From Gaiella sp. (GTDB lineage Bacteria > Actinomycetota > Thermoleophilia > Gaiellales > Gaiellaceae): DNA of 64,000 bases. Each line of letters begins with the position of its first letter. Position 1 is the first letter of the stretch. The notes beneath the pieces are model-generated. The model made no database searches. It saw only the letters and a program-made list of their open reading frames with translations, and was not told the origin of the DNA. The position numbers and the translations under genes are program-made. The stretch is from NCBI GenBank assembly GCA_027493885.1, contig JAOSJZ010000001.1:2288622-2352621 (forward strand), written 5' to 3'. This document shows, piece by piece, positions 18,234-30,580 of the stretch.

Positions 18234-19430
18234 ATGGCACGTCAGCTGCACGAGGTCGTCTACGTCGACGGTGTCCGCACCGCCTTCGGCAAGGCAGGGC
18301 CGGGCGGTCTCTTCTGGAAGACTCGCGCCGACGACATGGCGGTGAAGGCCGTCCGCGAGCTGCTCCGGCGCAACCCACAGGTGCCGCCCGAGCGGATCGG
18401 CGACGTGGTGATGGCGGCGACGGCGCAGGTGGGTGACCAGGGCCTGACGCTCGGGCGGGGCGTCGCGCTGCTCGCCGGCCTCCCGCACACGGTTCCCGGG
18501 TTCGCCGTCGACCGCATGTGCGCCGGCGCCCTCACCGCGGTGACCGCCGCGGCCGGCGAGATCGCGATGGGCGCCTGCGACCTCGCGCTCGCCGGCGGCG
18601 TCGAGCACATGGGGCACCATCCGATGGGCGAGGACGTCGACTTCAACCCCCGCTTCGTCTCGGAGCGGCGGATCGACGAGAGCGCCGCCGTGATGGGCCA
18701 GACGGCAGAGAACCTCCACGACGCCTTCCCGCACCTGACCAGGGACGACGCCGACCGCTACGCCGCCGAGTCGCAGCGGCGCGCCGCCGCGGCGTGGGAG
18801 GAGCCGGACGGCGTGTACGCCCGCACGGTCGTCCCGATGAGCGTTTTCGGTGACGAGGGGTGGAAGGTCGCGGCGCGGGACGAGTTCCTGCGGCCCGACA
18901 CGACGCTCGAAGGCCTCGCGACGCTGCGAACGCCCTTCCGCGCCGGCGGCCGCGTCACGGCCGGCAACTCCGCCGGCCTGACCGACGGCGCGACGGCCTC
19001 GCTACTCGCTTCCGAGCAAGCGGCCGCCGAGCTCGGCCTCGAGCCGCGCATGCGCCTTGTCGGGTTCGCCTATGCGGGCGTCGAGCCGCACCTGATGGGG
19101 CTCGGGCCGGTTCCGGCCACGGTGCGGCTCCTCCAGCGCGAGGGACTGACGCTCGACGACGTCGGCCTCTTCGAGCTGAACGAGCCCTTCGCGATCCAGG
19201 TCTTGACGTGGTGCGACGGCGTCGGAATAGCGCCGGACGACCCGCGCCTGAACCCGTACGGCGGGGCGATCGCGTGCGGCCATCCGCTCGCGGCGACCGG
19301 CGTCCGCCTCCTCGCCCAGCTCGCCTTCGGCTTCGAACGGCGGCCGGACGTCCGCTTCGGCCTCACCGCGCTCTGCATCGGGCTCGGGATGGGTGCCACG
19401 CTCCTCTGGGAGAACACGCGGCATGGCTGA
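18234..19430 (+). CDS. Acetyl-CoA acyltransferase (thiolase), FadA-like
   Basis: 398 residues, intact. The acyl-accepting Cys is in VDRMCAGALTAV, the His and its loop are NPYGGAIACGHPLAATG, and the second catalytic Cys is in TALCIGLGMGATL. GVRTAFGKAG at the N-terminus and GNSAGLTDGATASLL are further thiolase signatures. It cleaves 3-ketoacyl-CoA with CoA, the last step of each beta-oxidation round. The stop overlaps the start of the hydratase/dehydrogenase gene by 8 nt, so the two form a FadAB-type operon. Confidence 0.94.
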   Translation: MARQLHEVVYVDGVRTAFGKAGPGGLFWKTRADDMAVKAVRELLRRNPQVPPERIGDVVMAATAQVGDQGLTLGRGVALLAGLPHTVPGFAVDRMCAGALTAVTAAAGEIAMGACDLALAGGVEHMGHHPMGEDVDFNPRFVSERRIDESAAVMGQTAENLHDAFPHLTRDDADRYAAESQRRAAAAWEEPDGVYARTVVPMSVFGDEGWKVAARDEFLRPDTTLEGLATLRTPFRAGGRVTAGNSAGLTDGATASLLASEQAAAELGLEPRMRLVGFAYAGVEPHLMGLGPVPATVRLLQREGLTLDDVGLFELNEPFAIQVLTWCDGVGIAPDDPRLNPYGGAIACGHPLAATGVRLLAQLAFGFERRPDVRFGLTALCIGLGMGATLLWENTRHG

Positions 19431-21406
19431 GACGCCGGTCACGCGCTTCTATCAGCAGAGGCTCGCGACACGCGTCGGCCCGGTCGCGCTCGTCACGATC
19501 GACAACGGGGCCGACTGGCGCAAGCCGAACACATTCGGCGAGGAGGCGCTCCGCTCGCTCGCCGAGGTTCTCGATCGGCTGCGCACCCGCGACTGGCGCG
19601 GCCTGGTGCTCACGGGCAAGCCTCTCGTCTTCGCGGCAGGAGCCGACGTCACGCAGTTTCCGGGCATCACCCCCGACCGGGCACGGGCGGGCGGCGAGGC
19701 GGGGCACGAGCTCTTCGGCCGCCTGCGCGAGCTGCCTTTCCCCACGCTCGCGGCGTTGAACGGCGCCGCGCTCGGCGGCGGCCTCGAGCTCGCGCTCCAC
19801 TGCGACGTGCGGACGCTGGCGAGCAATGTCCGCCACCTCGGCTTCCCCGAGGTGTTCCTCGGGCTGATCCCCGCGTGGGGGGGACCCAGCTTGCGCCCCG
19901 CCTCGTCGGGGCCGAGGCAGCCGTCCGGCTGATCGTCGACAACCCGCTCAAGCAGAACCGAATGCTCCGCGCCGCCGAGGCGCTCGAGCTCGGGCTCGTC
20001 GACCACGTGCTCGAGCCGGTCGAGTTTCTCGACGAGTCGCTCGAGCTGCTCCTGCGACGGATCGAGGCGGGCGGCGGCAAGCGCGGGACCGACGCCGACC
20101 TCTCCGACGTGGCGGAGGTCGTGCGCAAGGCGCGCGCACGCGTCGACGACGTCGTCCACGGCCAGGCTCCGGCGCCGTACCGCGCGCTCGACCTGATCGA
20201 GGGCGCGGGGTCGTGGACGATCGAGGAGGGCTACGCCGCGGAGGAGGACGCGCTCGCGGAGCTGCTTCCCGGCCCGGAGGCGCAGGCCTCGATCTACGCC
20301 TTCGACGTCGTCGAGCGCCGGATCAAGCGGCCCGTGGGGATCCCCGAGGCGCAGCCGCGGCGGATCCAGGCCGTCGGCGTCGTCGGCGCGGGCCTGATGG
20401 CGACGCAGCTCGCGACGCTGTTCCTGCGTAAGCTCGAGGTGCCGGTCGTCCTCACCGACGTCGACCCCGGGCGGGCCGAGAACGCCGTGGAGTCGATCCG
20501 CGGCGAGCTCGAGGGGCTCGTGGCGAAGGGGCGGCTCGGCGAGGGGAAGGCCCGCTTCCTCGGCTCGATCGTGACCGCGGGCGAGGGGCTCGACGCGTAC
20601 GCCGGTTGCGACCTCGTGCTCGAGGCGGTGTTCGAGGAGCTCTCCGTCAAGCGGGAGGTGGTCTCCGGCCTGGAGCAGGTCGTCACGGCGGAGTGCCTCT
20701 TCGTGACCAACACCTCGTCGCTCTCCGTCACCGCGATGGCCGAAGGTCTGGCGGGCCATCCGGAGCGGATGGTGGGGCTCCACTTCTTCAACCCCGTCGC
20801 GGTGCTGCCCCTCGTCGAGGTCGTGCGCACTCCCGCCACCGGCGACGTGGCGCTCGCGACCGCCTGGGACGTGACGCGCAAGCTCGGCAAGCGCGGGGTG
20901 CTCGTGAGGGATGCGCCGGCGTTCGTCGTCAACCGCATGCTGACCCGTCAGTCGACGGTGCTGATGCAGGCGCTCGAGCGCGGCTCGACCTTCGAGGAGA
21001 CGGATGAGGCGGCGCTCCGGCTGGGGATCCCGATGCCCCCTCGGCGCTCCTCGCGATGGTCGGCCCGAGAGTCGCGAACCACGTCCTGCACACGCTCCAC
21101 GACGCATTCCCCGATCGGTTCCCGCTCTCGCCGACGCTGCAAACGCTTGCCGACGGAGAGTTTCCGGCGCTCGAGCCGCGGGACGACCGGCCGAGCGTCG
21201 ACGAGATCCACGAGAGGATCCTCGAGGCCCTCGCCGACGAAGCGAGACGCATCCTCGACGAGGGCGTCGTCGGGACCGCAGCGGAGCTGGACGCGTGCCT
21301 GATCCTCGGTGCGGGCTACCCGTTCTTCCGAGGCGGGATCACGAAGCACCTCGATCAGGCCGGCGTCTCGCAGCGCATCTCCGGACGCCCGCTCGGCGAC
21401 GGCTGA
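19423..21406 (+). CDS. FadB/FadJ-like enoyl-CoA hydratase/3-hydroxyacyl-CoA dehydrogenase, two frameshifts
   Basis: About 661 residues after two repairs. Frame 1 (ATG 19423) is the crotonase domain: GKPLVFAAGADVTQFPG, AALNGAALGGGLELALHCD and FPEVFLGLIPAWGG. One G is missing from the seven-G run at 19877-19883. Frame 2 covers the linker and the NAD domain: VGVVGAGLMATQLATLFL, FVTNTSSLSVTAMAEG and VGLHFFNPVAVLPLVEVVR. One C is missing at 21036-21040. Frame 3 is the C-terminal helical domain (GPRVANHVLHTLHDAF). It performs hydration and NAD-dependent oxidation of enoyl-CoA together with the adjacent thiolase. Confidence 0.88.
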
Positions 21407-21542
21407 GAGCTACCGCACCGACCGCAGAATGCGGTAGTCTGCAGGGTGCAGCGACGCCGGCGCGCGAACGACGCCCGAGTGAGCTGCCTTCCTCGAACGG
21501 TTGCACGGGAAAGAGGCGGCGCGTTTCGAGGCTGCTGCGCAC

Positions 21543-24044
21543 ATGCAGGAATCCACCGTCACTCAGGCTACGCCGTCCGGGCCGCTTCCCGATCTGGAGA
21601 GCGCGGCCCATCGCGCGGAGCGCTGGTTCGGCGAGCCGTTCCTCCACCCCGGCGAGGACTCCGACGCCGCCCTCGCGCCCGGGACCGCCCGCCGCCTCGC
21701 GCTCGACGACGCGCTCGAGGAGATCGAGGCCGGGCTCCGCGTTCCCTCTGCCGGCTGGAAGGTGCGCTACGGCCTGATGCTCGGCCTCGAGCGGGTGCTC
21801 GCGGCGGAGACGCCGGCCACCGCCGCGGGCACCGCGCTCCGGCGCCACCAGATCGACGCGCTCGCCGGCATGCTGACCGAGCTGATCGCGGCCACCCAGC
21901 GGAGCGTCGAGGAGAACGGGAACGGGTCGGGCAACGGCACCGTTGCGGAGCTCGTGGACGAGGAGGACGAAGAGGACGTCGACGTCGACGAGGCCGAGGA
22001 GGCCGACGAGCCGGGGTTCGTCGGCGACGACCCCGGCGCCTCGCGTCGCTACCGCTTCCGCCATCCGACGGCATCCGGCAAGACGATCGCCGCCGCAGGG
22101 TTCGTCGAGGCGGCGCGCCAGCTCGGCGTCCTGATCCTCACGCACCGGCGGCTCCTCGTCGACCAGTTCCGCCGCGACCTGACGACCGAGGGCTACGGCG
22201 AGCGCCTCACGGACGCGATCGAGCGCGACAAGGATCCTCTCCGCGCCGATCCGATCACGATCCAGACGTACGCCTGGTTCGCGCGTCACGGCGACGAGCT
22301 CTCGCGCACCGCGTACCAGCTCGTGATCTGCGACGAGGCGCACACGGCGCTCGGCGAGAAGACGTCGAGCGCGATCCGCCGTTTCTCCGAGCCGCTCTAC
22401 ATCGGCATGACCGCCACCGAGCAGCTGATCGCGAAGCAGGTCTCGGACGTCTTCCCCGCCTCCGTCGACGACCTGCCGCTGACCGACGCGGCGCGACGAG
22501 GATTGATCGCGCCACTCCGCTCGCTCCGCGTCCCGCCCGTCGCCGCGATCAACTCCGTGCCCATCGTCGGAGGCGACTTCGAGGAGCGCGCCCTGGCCGC
22601 CGCCCTCGACCACGTCGCGCTGAACCAGGCGGCCGCGAGCCTCTACCGCGACCGCTTCGGGGCCACGCCGGGCATCGTCTACGCGGCGGGTGTCGACCAC
22701 GCCTACAACCTCGCGCAGGAGTTCCGCGCGGCGGGTCTCAAGACGATGGCCGTTTCGGGCCGGACGCCGCCGCGCGAGCTGGCCGAGACCCTCGCGGCGT
22801 ACGAGCGCGGCGAGATCAACGTGCTCGTCAACGCGCAGCTCCTCGCGGAGGGGTGGAACTCTCCGCGCGCGACGGTATGCATGCATCTCGCGCCGACGGC
22901 GTCGAAGCGCGTCTACCAGCAGCGCATCGGGCGCATCATGCGGACGCATCCGCGCAAGGAGGCCGGCATCGTCGTCGACTTCGTCCCCAAAGGCGCGACG
23001 CACTCCGAGCGCGTCGTCTCGCTCCACTCGCTGCTCGACTCGGACTTCTATCGCGAGGGCGCCCGGGTCACGCCGGCGCCGCGGCGGCGCTCCGCCCGCC
23101 GTGCCCGGCGCCGGCTCTCGCCGGCGCCGTGGCTCGTCCCTGTGACGCAGGACGTCGGCCGCCGGCTCGCGGTGATCCAGCGCGAGTGGCAGCGCGTCGA
23201 CCCGCGCTTTCTCGACGACGACGAGCAGCGTTTCTGGGCGACGATCGCCGGTCGCCAGATCCGTTTCGACCAGCGCGCCGAGTTCGCCCGCAAGTTCGCC
23301 GAGGGCCGCGCCGACAAGGGGGCACTCGAGACGTTTCTCTCCGTGTGCGCCGCGGAGAACCCGAACCGGCGGCTGCGGATGACGGCGCTCGCCGACCGCG
23401 TCGCGACGCCGGTGGAGCGGGCCGACTTCGACGACCTCGTCACGCTCGTGACGCAGGCGCCGCCGTGGGAGAAGGACCGCGCGGCCGGCGTCCGCATCCT
23501 CCTGCGCGCCGTCGGCGACGGGAAGGCGACCGCGCCCGACCAGATCCTCGGCCGCTGGACCTGGCGGCTCGCCCGCTCCGTTCGCAAGACGCTCGACCGC
23601 AAGGCGAGCCAGGAGTTCCCGGAGGCCAAGCGGCTGCTCGGCGCGGTCGCGAACTCGCGCGGTCACCGCCACGAGGAGAACGTCTCGCAACTCGTCCGCA
23701 TCGCGGCGGTCCTGCCGCTTGCGGTGGGCGCCGCGCTGCTCGCCTCCGCGGAGGGCTACACCCCGCGCGCGAACGGCACGCTCGACCGCGCTCGCGAGGA
23801 TCTCGGGCCGATCCGGGAGATCGCGACGGCGCTCGCCGAGAGCCTCCCCGCACCCAAGGCTCCGGCCCGTAAGTCGCGGCGCCGGCGCCGGAAGAAGAAG
23901 CCAGCGGAGGGCGATGCGGCCGTGGCGGCCTCCGGCCAGCCCGGCCAGGACCAGGCCCAAGCGGCCGCTGCCGACGGCGCGGGTGAGACCACCGAGATCG
24001 TCCCGCCCCCGTCCGGGGACGGTGACGCTCCGAGCGAGAGCTAG
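21543..24044 (+). CDS. Superfamily 2 DEAD/DEAH helicase with acidic insert and basic tail
   Basis: 833 residues from ATG 21543 (GTG 21501 is possible). A helical N-terminal domain precedes a Q-like block TALRRHQIDALAGMLTELI. A very acidic stretch (EEDEEDVDVDEAEEADE) follows, and only then the P-loop FRHPTASGKTIAAAGF. Motif II is LVICDEAHTALGEK and motif III is YIGMTATEQL. The second RecA domain has VSGRTPPRELAETL, QLLAEGWNSPRATVCMHLAP and YQQRIGRIMRTHPRKE. The C-terminal 270 residues are helical and end in RKSRRRRRKKK plus a low-complexity tail. It is probably an ATP-dependent nucleic-acid translocase; the precise role is unknown. Confidence 0.88.
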   Translation: MQESTVTQATPSGPLPDLESAAHRAERWFGEPFLHPGEDSDAALAPGTARRLALDDALEEIEAGLRVPSAGWKVRYGLMLGLERVLAAETPATAAGTALRRHQIDALAGMLTELIAATQRSVEENGNGSGNGTVAELVDEEDEEDVDVDEAEEADEPGFVGDDPGASRRYRFRHPTASGKTIAAAGFVEAARQLGVLILTHRRLLVDQFRRDLTTEGYGERLTDAIERDKDPLRADPITIQTYAWFARHGDELSRTAYQLVICDEAHTALGEKTSSAIRRFSEPLYIGMTATEQLIAKQVSDVFPASVDDLPLTDAARRGLIAPLRSLRVPPVAAINSVPIVGGDFEERALAAALDHVALNQAAASLYRDRFGATPGIVYAAGVDHAYNLAQEFRAAGLKTMAVSGRTPPRELAETLAAYERGEINVLVNAQLLAEGWNSPRATVCMHLAPTASKRVYQQRIGRIMRTHPRKEAGIVVDFVPKGATHSERVVSLHSLLDSDFYREGARVTPAPRRRSARRARRRLSPAPWLVPVTQDVGRRLAVIQREWQRVDPRFLDDDEQRFWATIAGRQIRFDQRAEFARKFAEGRADKGALETFLSVCAAENPNRRLRMTALADRVATPVERADFDDLVTLVTQAPPWEKDRAAGVRILLRAVGDGKATAPDQILGRWTWRLARSVRKTLDRKASQEFPEAKRLLGAVANSRGHRHEENVSQLVRIAAVLPLAVGAALLASAEGYTPRANGTLDRAREDLGPIREIATALAESLPAPKAPARKSRRRRRKKKPAEGDAAVAASGQPGQDQAQAAAADGAGETTEIVPPPSGDGDAPSES

Positions 24045-24946
24045 CCCTCGGGCCCGTCCGGCTCGTCGGAGGGGCGCCGGCCCTCGCGCTCGCGCAGGAA
24101 GCGGGTCAGCTCTGCCGCGAGCGACTCGCCGGTCGGCAGCTCGCCGCCGCCGCCGAAGGACTCGATCGAGTCCGCGCGCTGCTCCAGCTCCTCGACGTAT
24201 GCCTGCGTGTCGGGATCGGAGGCGACCGCCTCGCTGACCTGCGCCGCGTACTCGGCCTCCGCCTCGTCCAGCTCCGCGAGGTCGATCGGCGCGGCGAGCA
24301 GCTCCGAGAGGCGCGTGCAGAGCGCCTTTGCGGCCCGCGGGCTCGGCGCGAGCGAGACGTAGTGCGGCACCGCCGACCAGAGGCTGACCGAGCGGAGCCC
24401 GGCGACGCGGCACGCGTCGTGGAGCACGCCGACGATCCCGGTCGGGCCCTCGTAGCGGGAGAGTTGCAGCCCCAGCTCCTCGACGAGCGCCGGGTCGGTG
24501 GCCGCCCCCGTCACCGGCGCAGGTCGCGTGTGCGGTACGTCCGCGAGCAGTGCGCCGAGCGTCACGACGAGCACGACACCGAGGTCACGGGCGATGCCGA
24601 TCACGAGGTCGGTGAACGCGCGCCAGCGGTAGTTCGGCTCCACGCCGAGCAGGAGCACGGCGTCGCGGTCGGTTCCGGGGATCGTGGCGTGGTAGAAGGC
24701 GTTCTCCGGCCACTCGATCCGGCGGCTGAGCCCCTCGTCGAGGGTCACCGTGGGACGCACGGCCTGGAAGTCGACGAACGCTTCGGGGTCGATGTCCGCG
24801 AAGCGGGTCGCGTCCCACTGCCGGACGAGATATCCGGCGGCGACGGTCGCGGCCTGCCCGCCGTCGTTCCAGCCTCGGAAGGCCGTGATCATCACGGGAT
24901 GCCGTAGCGTGGGTCGCTCGGCGATGCGGAGGTCCTCGGGGGCCAT
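24041..24946 (-). CDS. PAC2 family protein
   Basis: 301 residues from ATG 24946. The N-terminus has PVMITAFRGWNDGGQAATVA, the characteristic PAC2 glycine loop. IEWPENAFYHATIPG, DAVLLLGVEPNYRWRAFTDLV, TLGALLADVPHTRP and LWSAVPHYVSLAPSPRAAKAL follow in family order. PAC2 proteins are related to proteasome-assembly chaperones and are common in actinobacteria, where their role is unsettled. The last 60 residues are acidic and coiled-coil-like (ELDEAEAEYAAQVSEAV). The stop overlaps the helicase stop by 4 nt. Confidence 0.9.
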   Translation of the reverse strand: MAPEDLRIAERPTLRHPVMITAFRGWNDGGQAATVAAGYLVRQWDATRFADIDPEAFVDFQAVRPTVTLDEGLSRRIEWPENAFYHATIPGTDRDAVLLLGVEPNYRWRAFTDLVIGIARDLGVVLVVTLGALLADVPHTRPAPVTGAATDPALVEELGLQLSRYEGPTGIVGVLHDACRVAGLRSVSLWSAVPHYVSLAPSPRAAKALCTRLSELLAAPIDLAELDEAEAEYAAQVSEAVASDPDTQAYVEELEQRADSIESFGGGGELPTGESLAAELTRFLREREGRRPSDEPDGPEG

Positions 24947-24965
24947 GTGTGCAGCGTAACGACGG

Positions 24966-25925
24966 CTACCGCGACCGCAGCGGCTCGCCGATCGCCTCGA
25001 CGCGTTCGGCCGGGAGCGCGACGAGGGCGAGGGGCGGCCGCCAGAGCGCGTAGACGAGGCCGACCGTGAGCGCCCAGATCGCGGCTGCAAGCGTGACGTG
25101 CACGAGCACGAGCCCCCACGGGAGCGCATTCCGGTACTGGATCTCGCCGACGAGCATCTGGACGAGCAGGACGACGAAGAGCGCCAGGGCAAGGCGGACG
25201 ACACCCGGCGCCTCGCGGCGCGCCCGCACGAGCTGCCATCCGACGAGGAGCAGCCCGATCCCGAACAGGGCGGTGGCGCGGACGTGTACGTACACGGTGT
25301 CGCGGATGCCGAGGCCGAGGCGATGGACGTCCTGGTCGGCCCCCGGGTGGGGCCCCGAGGCGGTCGCCACCGCACCGGTGACGACCATCAGCGCGCAGGC
25401 ACCAGCGCCGACGAGCGCGACGAGCCGCAGCCACCGCGGCGCGATCGGTGCCGCGAGGCCGGTCGCGGCGCTCCACGCCTCGAACGTGACCGCGACCGAC
25501 AGGGCGACGACGACGAGGGCGAGGAGGAAGTGCGACATGACCGCGAGCGGATGGAGATCGAGGATCACCGTGATCCCGCCGAGCGGGATCTGGGCGACCG
25601 TCCCCAGGAACGCCGCCAGCGCGACGTAGACCGCCCAGCGCGGCAGCCCGGCGACCCGGCGAGAGGCGTGCCACGTCGCGAGCGAGGCGAGGATCCCGCC
25701 GACGGCGATGACGCGGTTCCCGAACTCGACCATGGGGTGGAAGCTGAGCGCGGGAAACGGTGTCGAGCCGCAGCGCGGCCAGTTCTCGCATCCGAGCCCG
25801 GACCCGGTCAGTCGCACAAACGCCCCGGAGGCCACCACGAGGCCGAGCGTCGCGACCGTGGCGACGGCTAGCTGCAGGAAGCCGCGCGGGGACACCGGCT
25901 CGCGCACGCGGGCGCGGAGCCTCAC
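24966..25925 (-). CDS. ctaA: Heme A synthase
   Basis: 319 residues with eight hydrophobic segments. VRLTGSGLGCENWPRCGS holds the conserved extracytoplasmic Cys pair. FHPMVEFGNRVIAVGG and DLHPLAVMSHFLLAL supply heme-ligand histidines, VYVHVRATALFGIG supplies another, and ALPWGLVLVHVTLAAAIW the last. CtaA oxidises heme O to heme A for cytochrome aa3-type oxidases, so the organism respires oxygen. The ATG overlaps the selD stop by 4 nt. Confidence 0.93.
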   Translation of the reverse strand: MRLRARVREPVSPRGFLQLAVATVATLGLVVASGAFVRLTGSGLGCENWPRCGSTPFPALSFHPMVEFGNRVIAVGGILASLATWHASRRVAGLPRWAVYVALAAFLGTVAQIPLGGITVILDLHPLAVMSHFLLALVVVALSVAVTFEAWSAATGLAAPIAPRWLRLVALVGAGACALMVVTGAVATASGPHPGADQDVHRLGLGIRDTVYVHVRATALFGIGLLLVGWQLVRARREAPGVVRLALALFVVLLVQMLVGEIQYRNALPWGLVLVHVTLAAAIWALTVGLVYALWRPPLALVALPAERVEAIGEPLRSR

Positions 25926-26944
25926 GCGAGCGCCACCCCGCTCCCCTCCTCGACATTCCCGACGTGGTGGAGCGGGAGCCCGGCTGCGGCGAAGGCTGCC
26001 TCGAGCAGGACGCGCCGGTCCCGCGGAAGCGTGACGAGGAGGCCGCCGGACGTCTGCGGGTCGTAGGCGAGCGCCTCGAGCTCCGTCGCGGCGGTGCTCT
26101 CGACGTGCGGCCCGGCAAAGTCCCGGTTGCGGCGGTCGCCGCCCGTGCGGACTCCCGCCGCGGCGAGCTCGACGGCGCCGGGGAGCGCCGGCAGGCGGCC
26201 GGCCTCGAGCGCGATGTGGACGCCGGAGCGCTGCGCCGTCTCGTGCGCGTGCCCGAGCAGGCCGAACCCGGTGACGTCCGTCACGGCGTTCGGGGTGAAC
26301 GCCCGCAGCGTGTCGGCGGCATCCCGGTTCAGCTCGGTCATCGACCGGATGGTGGCAGCGAGCGCTCCGTCAGGCGCCCCTTCGTCGCGTTCGGCCTGGA
26401 GGACGAGCCCCGTACCGAGCGGCTTCGTCAGCATGACGACGTCCCCCGGTTGCGCCCCGCTCTTCCGCCACACGCCGTCGGGATGGACCGTGCCGACGAC
26501 CGCAAGGCCGTACTTCGGCTCGTCGTCGCGGATCGTGTGCCCTCCTGCGAGGATCGCGCCCGCCTCCCGGGTCGCCTCGGCCGCACCGGCGAGCACCTCG
26601 CCGAGCATCTCGATCGGAAGCTCCTCCGGGAAGGCAGCCACGGACAGCGCGAGCAGGGGGCGCCCCCCATCGCGAACACGTCGTTGAGCGCGTTGACGGC
26701 GGCGATCCGGCCGAACGTACGCGGGTCGTCGACGACGGGCGGGAAGAAGTCGACCGTGAACACGAGCGCGGTGCGCTCGTCGAGGCGGGTACACGGCGGC
26801 ATCGTCGGCCGGGTCGAGCCCGACCAGGAGGTCGGCCGCGTCGGCCGGGACGATACCGCCGAGGAGCTCTTCGAGTCGCGCTGCCGAGTACTTCGCCGCG
26901 CATCCGCCGGCCCTGGCGAGGCTCGTCAGCGTTGGCTGGATCAC
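25922..26944 (-). CDS. selD: Selenide, water dikinase, two compensating frameshifts
   Basis: 340 residues from GTG 26944. The N-terminal [20 protein letters not shown] keeps the catalytic Cys and Lys spaced as in E. coli SelD (Cys17, Lys20). The middle segment [20 protein letters not shown] and [18 protein letters not shown] lies in another frame. It is entered through one extra G at 26787-26789 and left through one missing C at 26663-26668. Then follow [33 protein letters not shown] and [15 protein letters not shown]. It makes selenophosphate from selenide and ATP, so the organism likely uses selenium. Confidence 0.9.
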   Translation of the reverse strand: MIQPTLTSLARAGGCAAKYSAARLEELLGGIVPADAADLLVGLDPADDAAVYPPRRAHRARVHGRLLPARRRRPAYVRPDRRRQRAQRRVRDGGRPLLALSVAAFPEELPIEMLGEVLAGAAEATREAGAILAGGHTIRDDEPKYGLAVVGTVHPDGVWRKSGAQPGDVVMLTKPLGTGLVLQAERDEGAPDGALAATIRSMTELNRDAADTLRAFTPNAVTDVTGFGLLGHAHETAQRSGVHIALEAGRLPALPGAVELAAAGVRTGGDRRNRDFAGPHVESTAATELEALAYDPQTSGGLLVTLPRDRRVLLEAAFAAAGLPLHHVGNVEEGSGVALA

Positions 26945-26955
26945 CCTGCGAGTGT

Positions 26956-27016
26956 AGGGAAGGAGTCACGGCACCGGCCCCGAAGTGGCAGTCGCGAGAG
27001 GATCTCCCCCTTCCCT
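26956..27016. other. Long-range inverted repeat in the selD/SDR divergent gap
   Basis: AGGGAAGG (26956-26963) is complementary to CCTTCCCT (27009-27016), enclosing 45 nt. Together with the 11-bp hairpin at 27032-27060 this makes the 135-bp gap unusually structured. I see no tRNA or known riboswitch pattern in it. Confidence 0.4.
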
Positions 27017-27031
27017 CTCTCTCGTGCGCTG

Positions 27032-27060
27032 CGAAGGCCGCCGGATCCGGGCGGCCTTCG
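27032..27060. terminator. 11-bp GC-rich hairpin between divergent selD and SDR genes
   Basis: CGAAGGCCGCC (27032-27042) pairs perfectly with GGCGGCCTTCG (27050-27060) around a 7-nt loop. It has terminator strength but lies between two divergent genes, 19 nt before the SDR start, and lacks a T run. It may instead be a leader hairpin or end a small transcript begun at about 26950. Confidence 0.45.
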
Positions 27061-27079
27061 TCTGTGAGAGGATCGTCCG

Positions 27080-27763
27080 GTGCCGAGCGCGCTCGTGACC
27101 GGCGGCTCCTCGGGGATCGGGCTCGCGATCGCACGGATGTTGCGCGGCGAGGGCTATGCGCTCACGCTCGCGGCGCGGAAGCTCGAGCGGCTCGAAGCTG
27201 CGGCCGGGGAGCTCGATGCGGTAGCCGTGCCCGTCGACGTCCGTGACGAGGCCGAGTGCGCCGGGCTCGTGGCGACGCATCTCCAGACGCACGGCGGCCT
27301 CGACGTTCTCGTCAACTCCGCGGGCGTCGGCATCGCGGCGCGGATCGGCGACACGGCGACGAAGCACTTCGACCTCCAGCAGTCCGTCAACCTGCGGAGC
27401 GCCTTCCTCGTGACACGCGAGGCGCTGCCGGCCTTGCGCGCATCGCGCGGGTACGTCGTCAATCTCGCCTCGATCGCCGGCACGATCCCGACCCCTGGTC
27501 TTGCGACGTACGGCGCAGCGAAGGCCGCGCTCATCGCGCTGACACGCTCGCTCGTCCGCGAGGAGCAAGAGAACGGCGTTCGCGCGACCGCGCTCTGCCC
27601 GGCGTTCGCCGACACGCCGATGGCAGAGTGGACCGGCCTCGCGAGCGCGGCGCTGATCCGGCCCGAGGACTGCGCGGAGATCGTCCGCGCGCTGCTTCGG
27701 CTGAGCCCGGCCGCGCGCGTGCCGGTCGTCGTGATCGAGCGCGCCGGCGACGGCGTCGCGTAG
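27080..27763 (+). CDS. Short-chain dehydrogenase/reductase
   Basis: 227 residues from GTG 27080. The cofactor motif is ALVTGGSSGIGLAIARML. VLVNSAGVGIAARIG is the NNAG-equivalent. NLASIAGTIPTPGLATYGAAKAAL contains the Ser and the Tyr-x3-Lys catalytic set. LCPAFADTPMAEW is the post-active-site loop. It is an NAD(P)-dependent classical SDR; the substrate cannot be told. The gene stands alone, convergent with argG. Confidence 0.9.
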   Translation: MPSALVTGGSSGIGLAIARMLRGEGYALTLAARKLERLEAAAGELDAVAVPVDVRDEAECAGLVATHLQTHGGLDVLVNSAGVGIAARIGDTATKHFDLQQSVNLRSAFLVTREALPALRASRGYVVNLASIAGTIPTPGLATYGAAKAALIALTRSLVREEQENGVRATALCPAFADTPMAEWTGLASAALIRPEDCAEIVRALLRLSPAARVPVVVIERAGDGVA

Positions 27764-27834
27764 GCCGCACGCCGATCCGGGCACCCACGCGGCGCGCGAC
27801 CTGCCGCGCGACCGGTCGTAGCGCCGCGCTCGGC

Positions 27835-30514
<2,680 letters not shown>

Positions 30515-30532
30515 GGTCGCGACGACTGGCCG

Positions 30533-30553
30533 GCACGCACTGTCCGTGCGTGC
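30533..30553. terminator. Hairpin between convergent aldolase and VKOR genes
   Basis: GCACGCAC (30533-30540) and GTGCGTGC (30546-30553) form a perfect 8-bp stem with a 5-nt loop, 18 nt after the aldolase stop. The T tract is weak, as is usual for GC-rich actinobacteria. It could serve both convergent genes. Confidence 0.6.
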
Positions 30554-30580
30554 TCTGCTCGCGTCAGGACGGCCGGCGCG

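Noticed and set aside
21339..24413. 1024-codon minus-strand frame antisense to the helicase
   Set aside because: Composition (Arg, Gly, Ala, Leu, Asp repeats) and lack of motifs mark it as a mirror of the helicase codons, which has all SF2 motifs.
26945..27030. tRNA-Sec or other tRNA near selD
   Set aside because: No T-loop consensus or cloverleaf could be drawn, despite the long-range stem.
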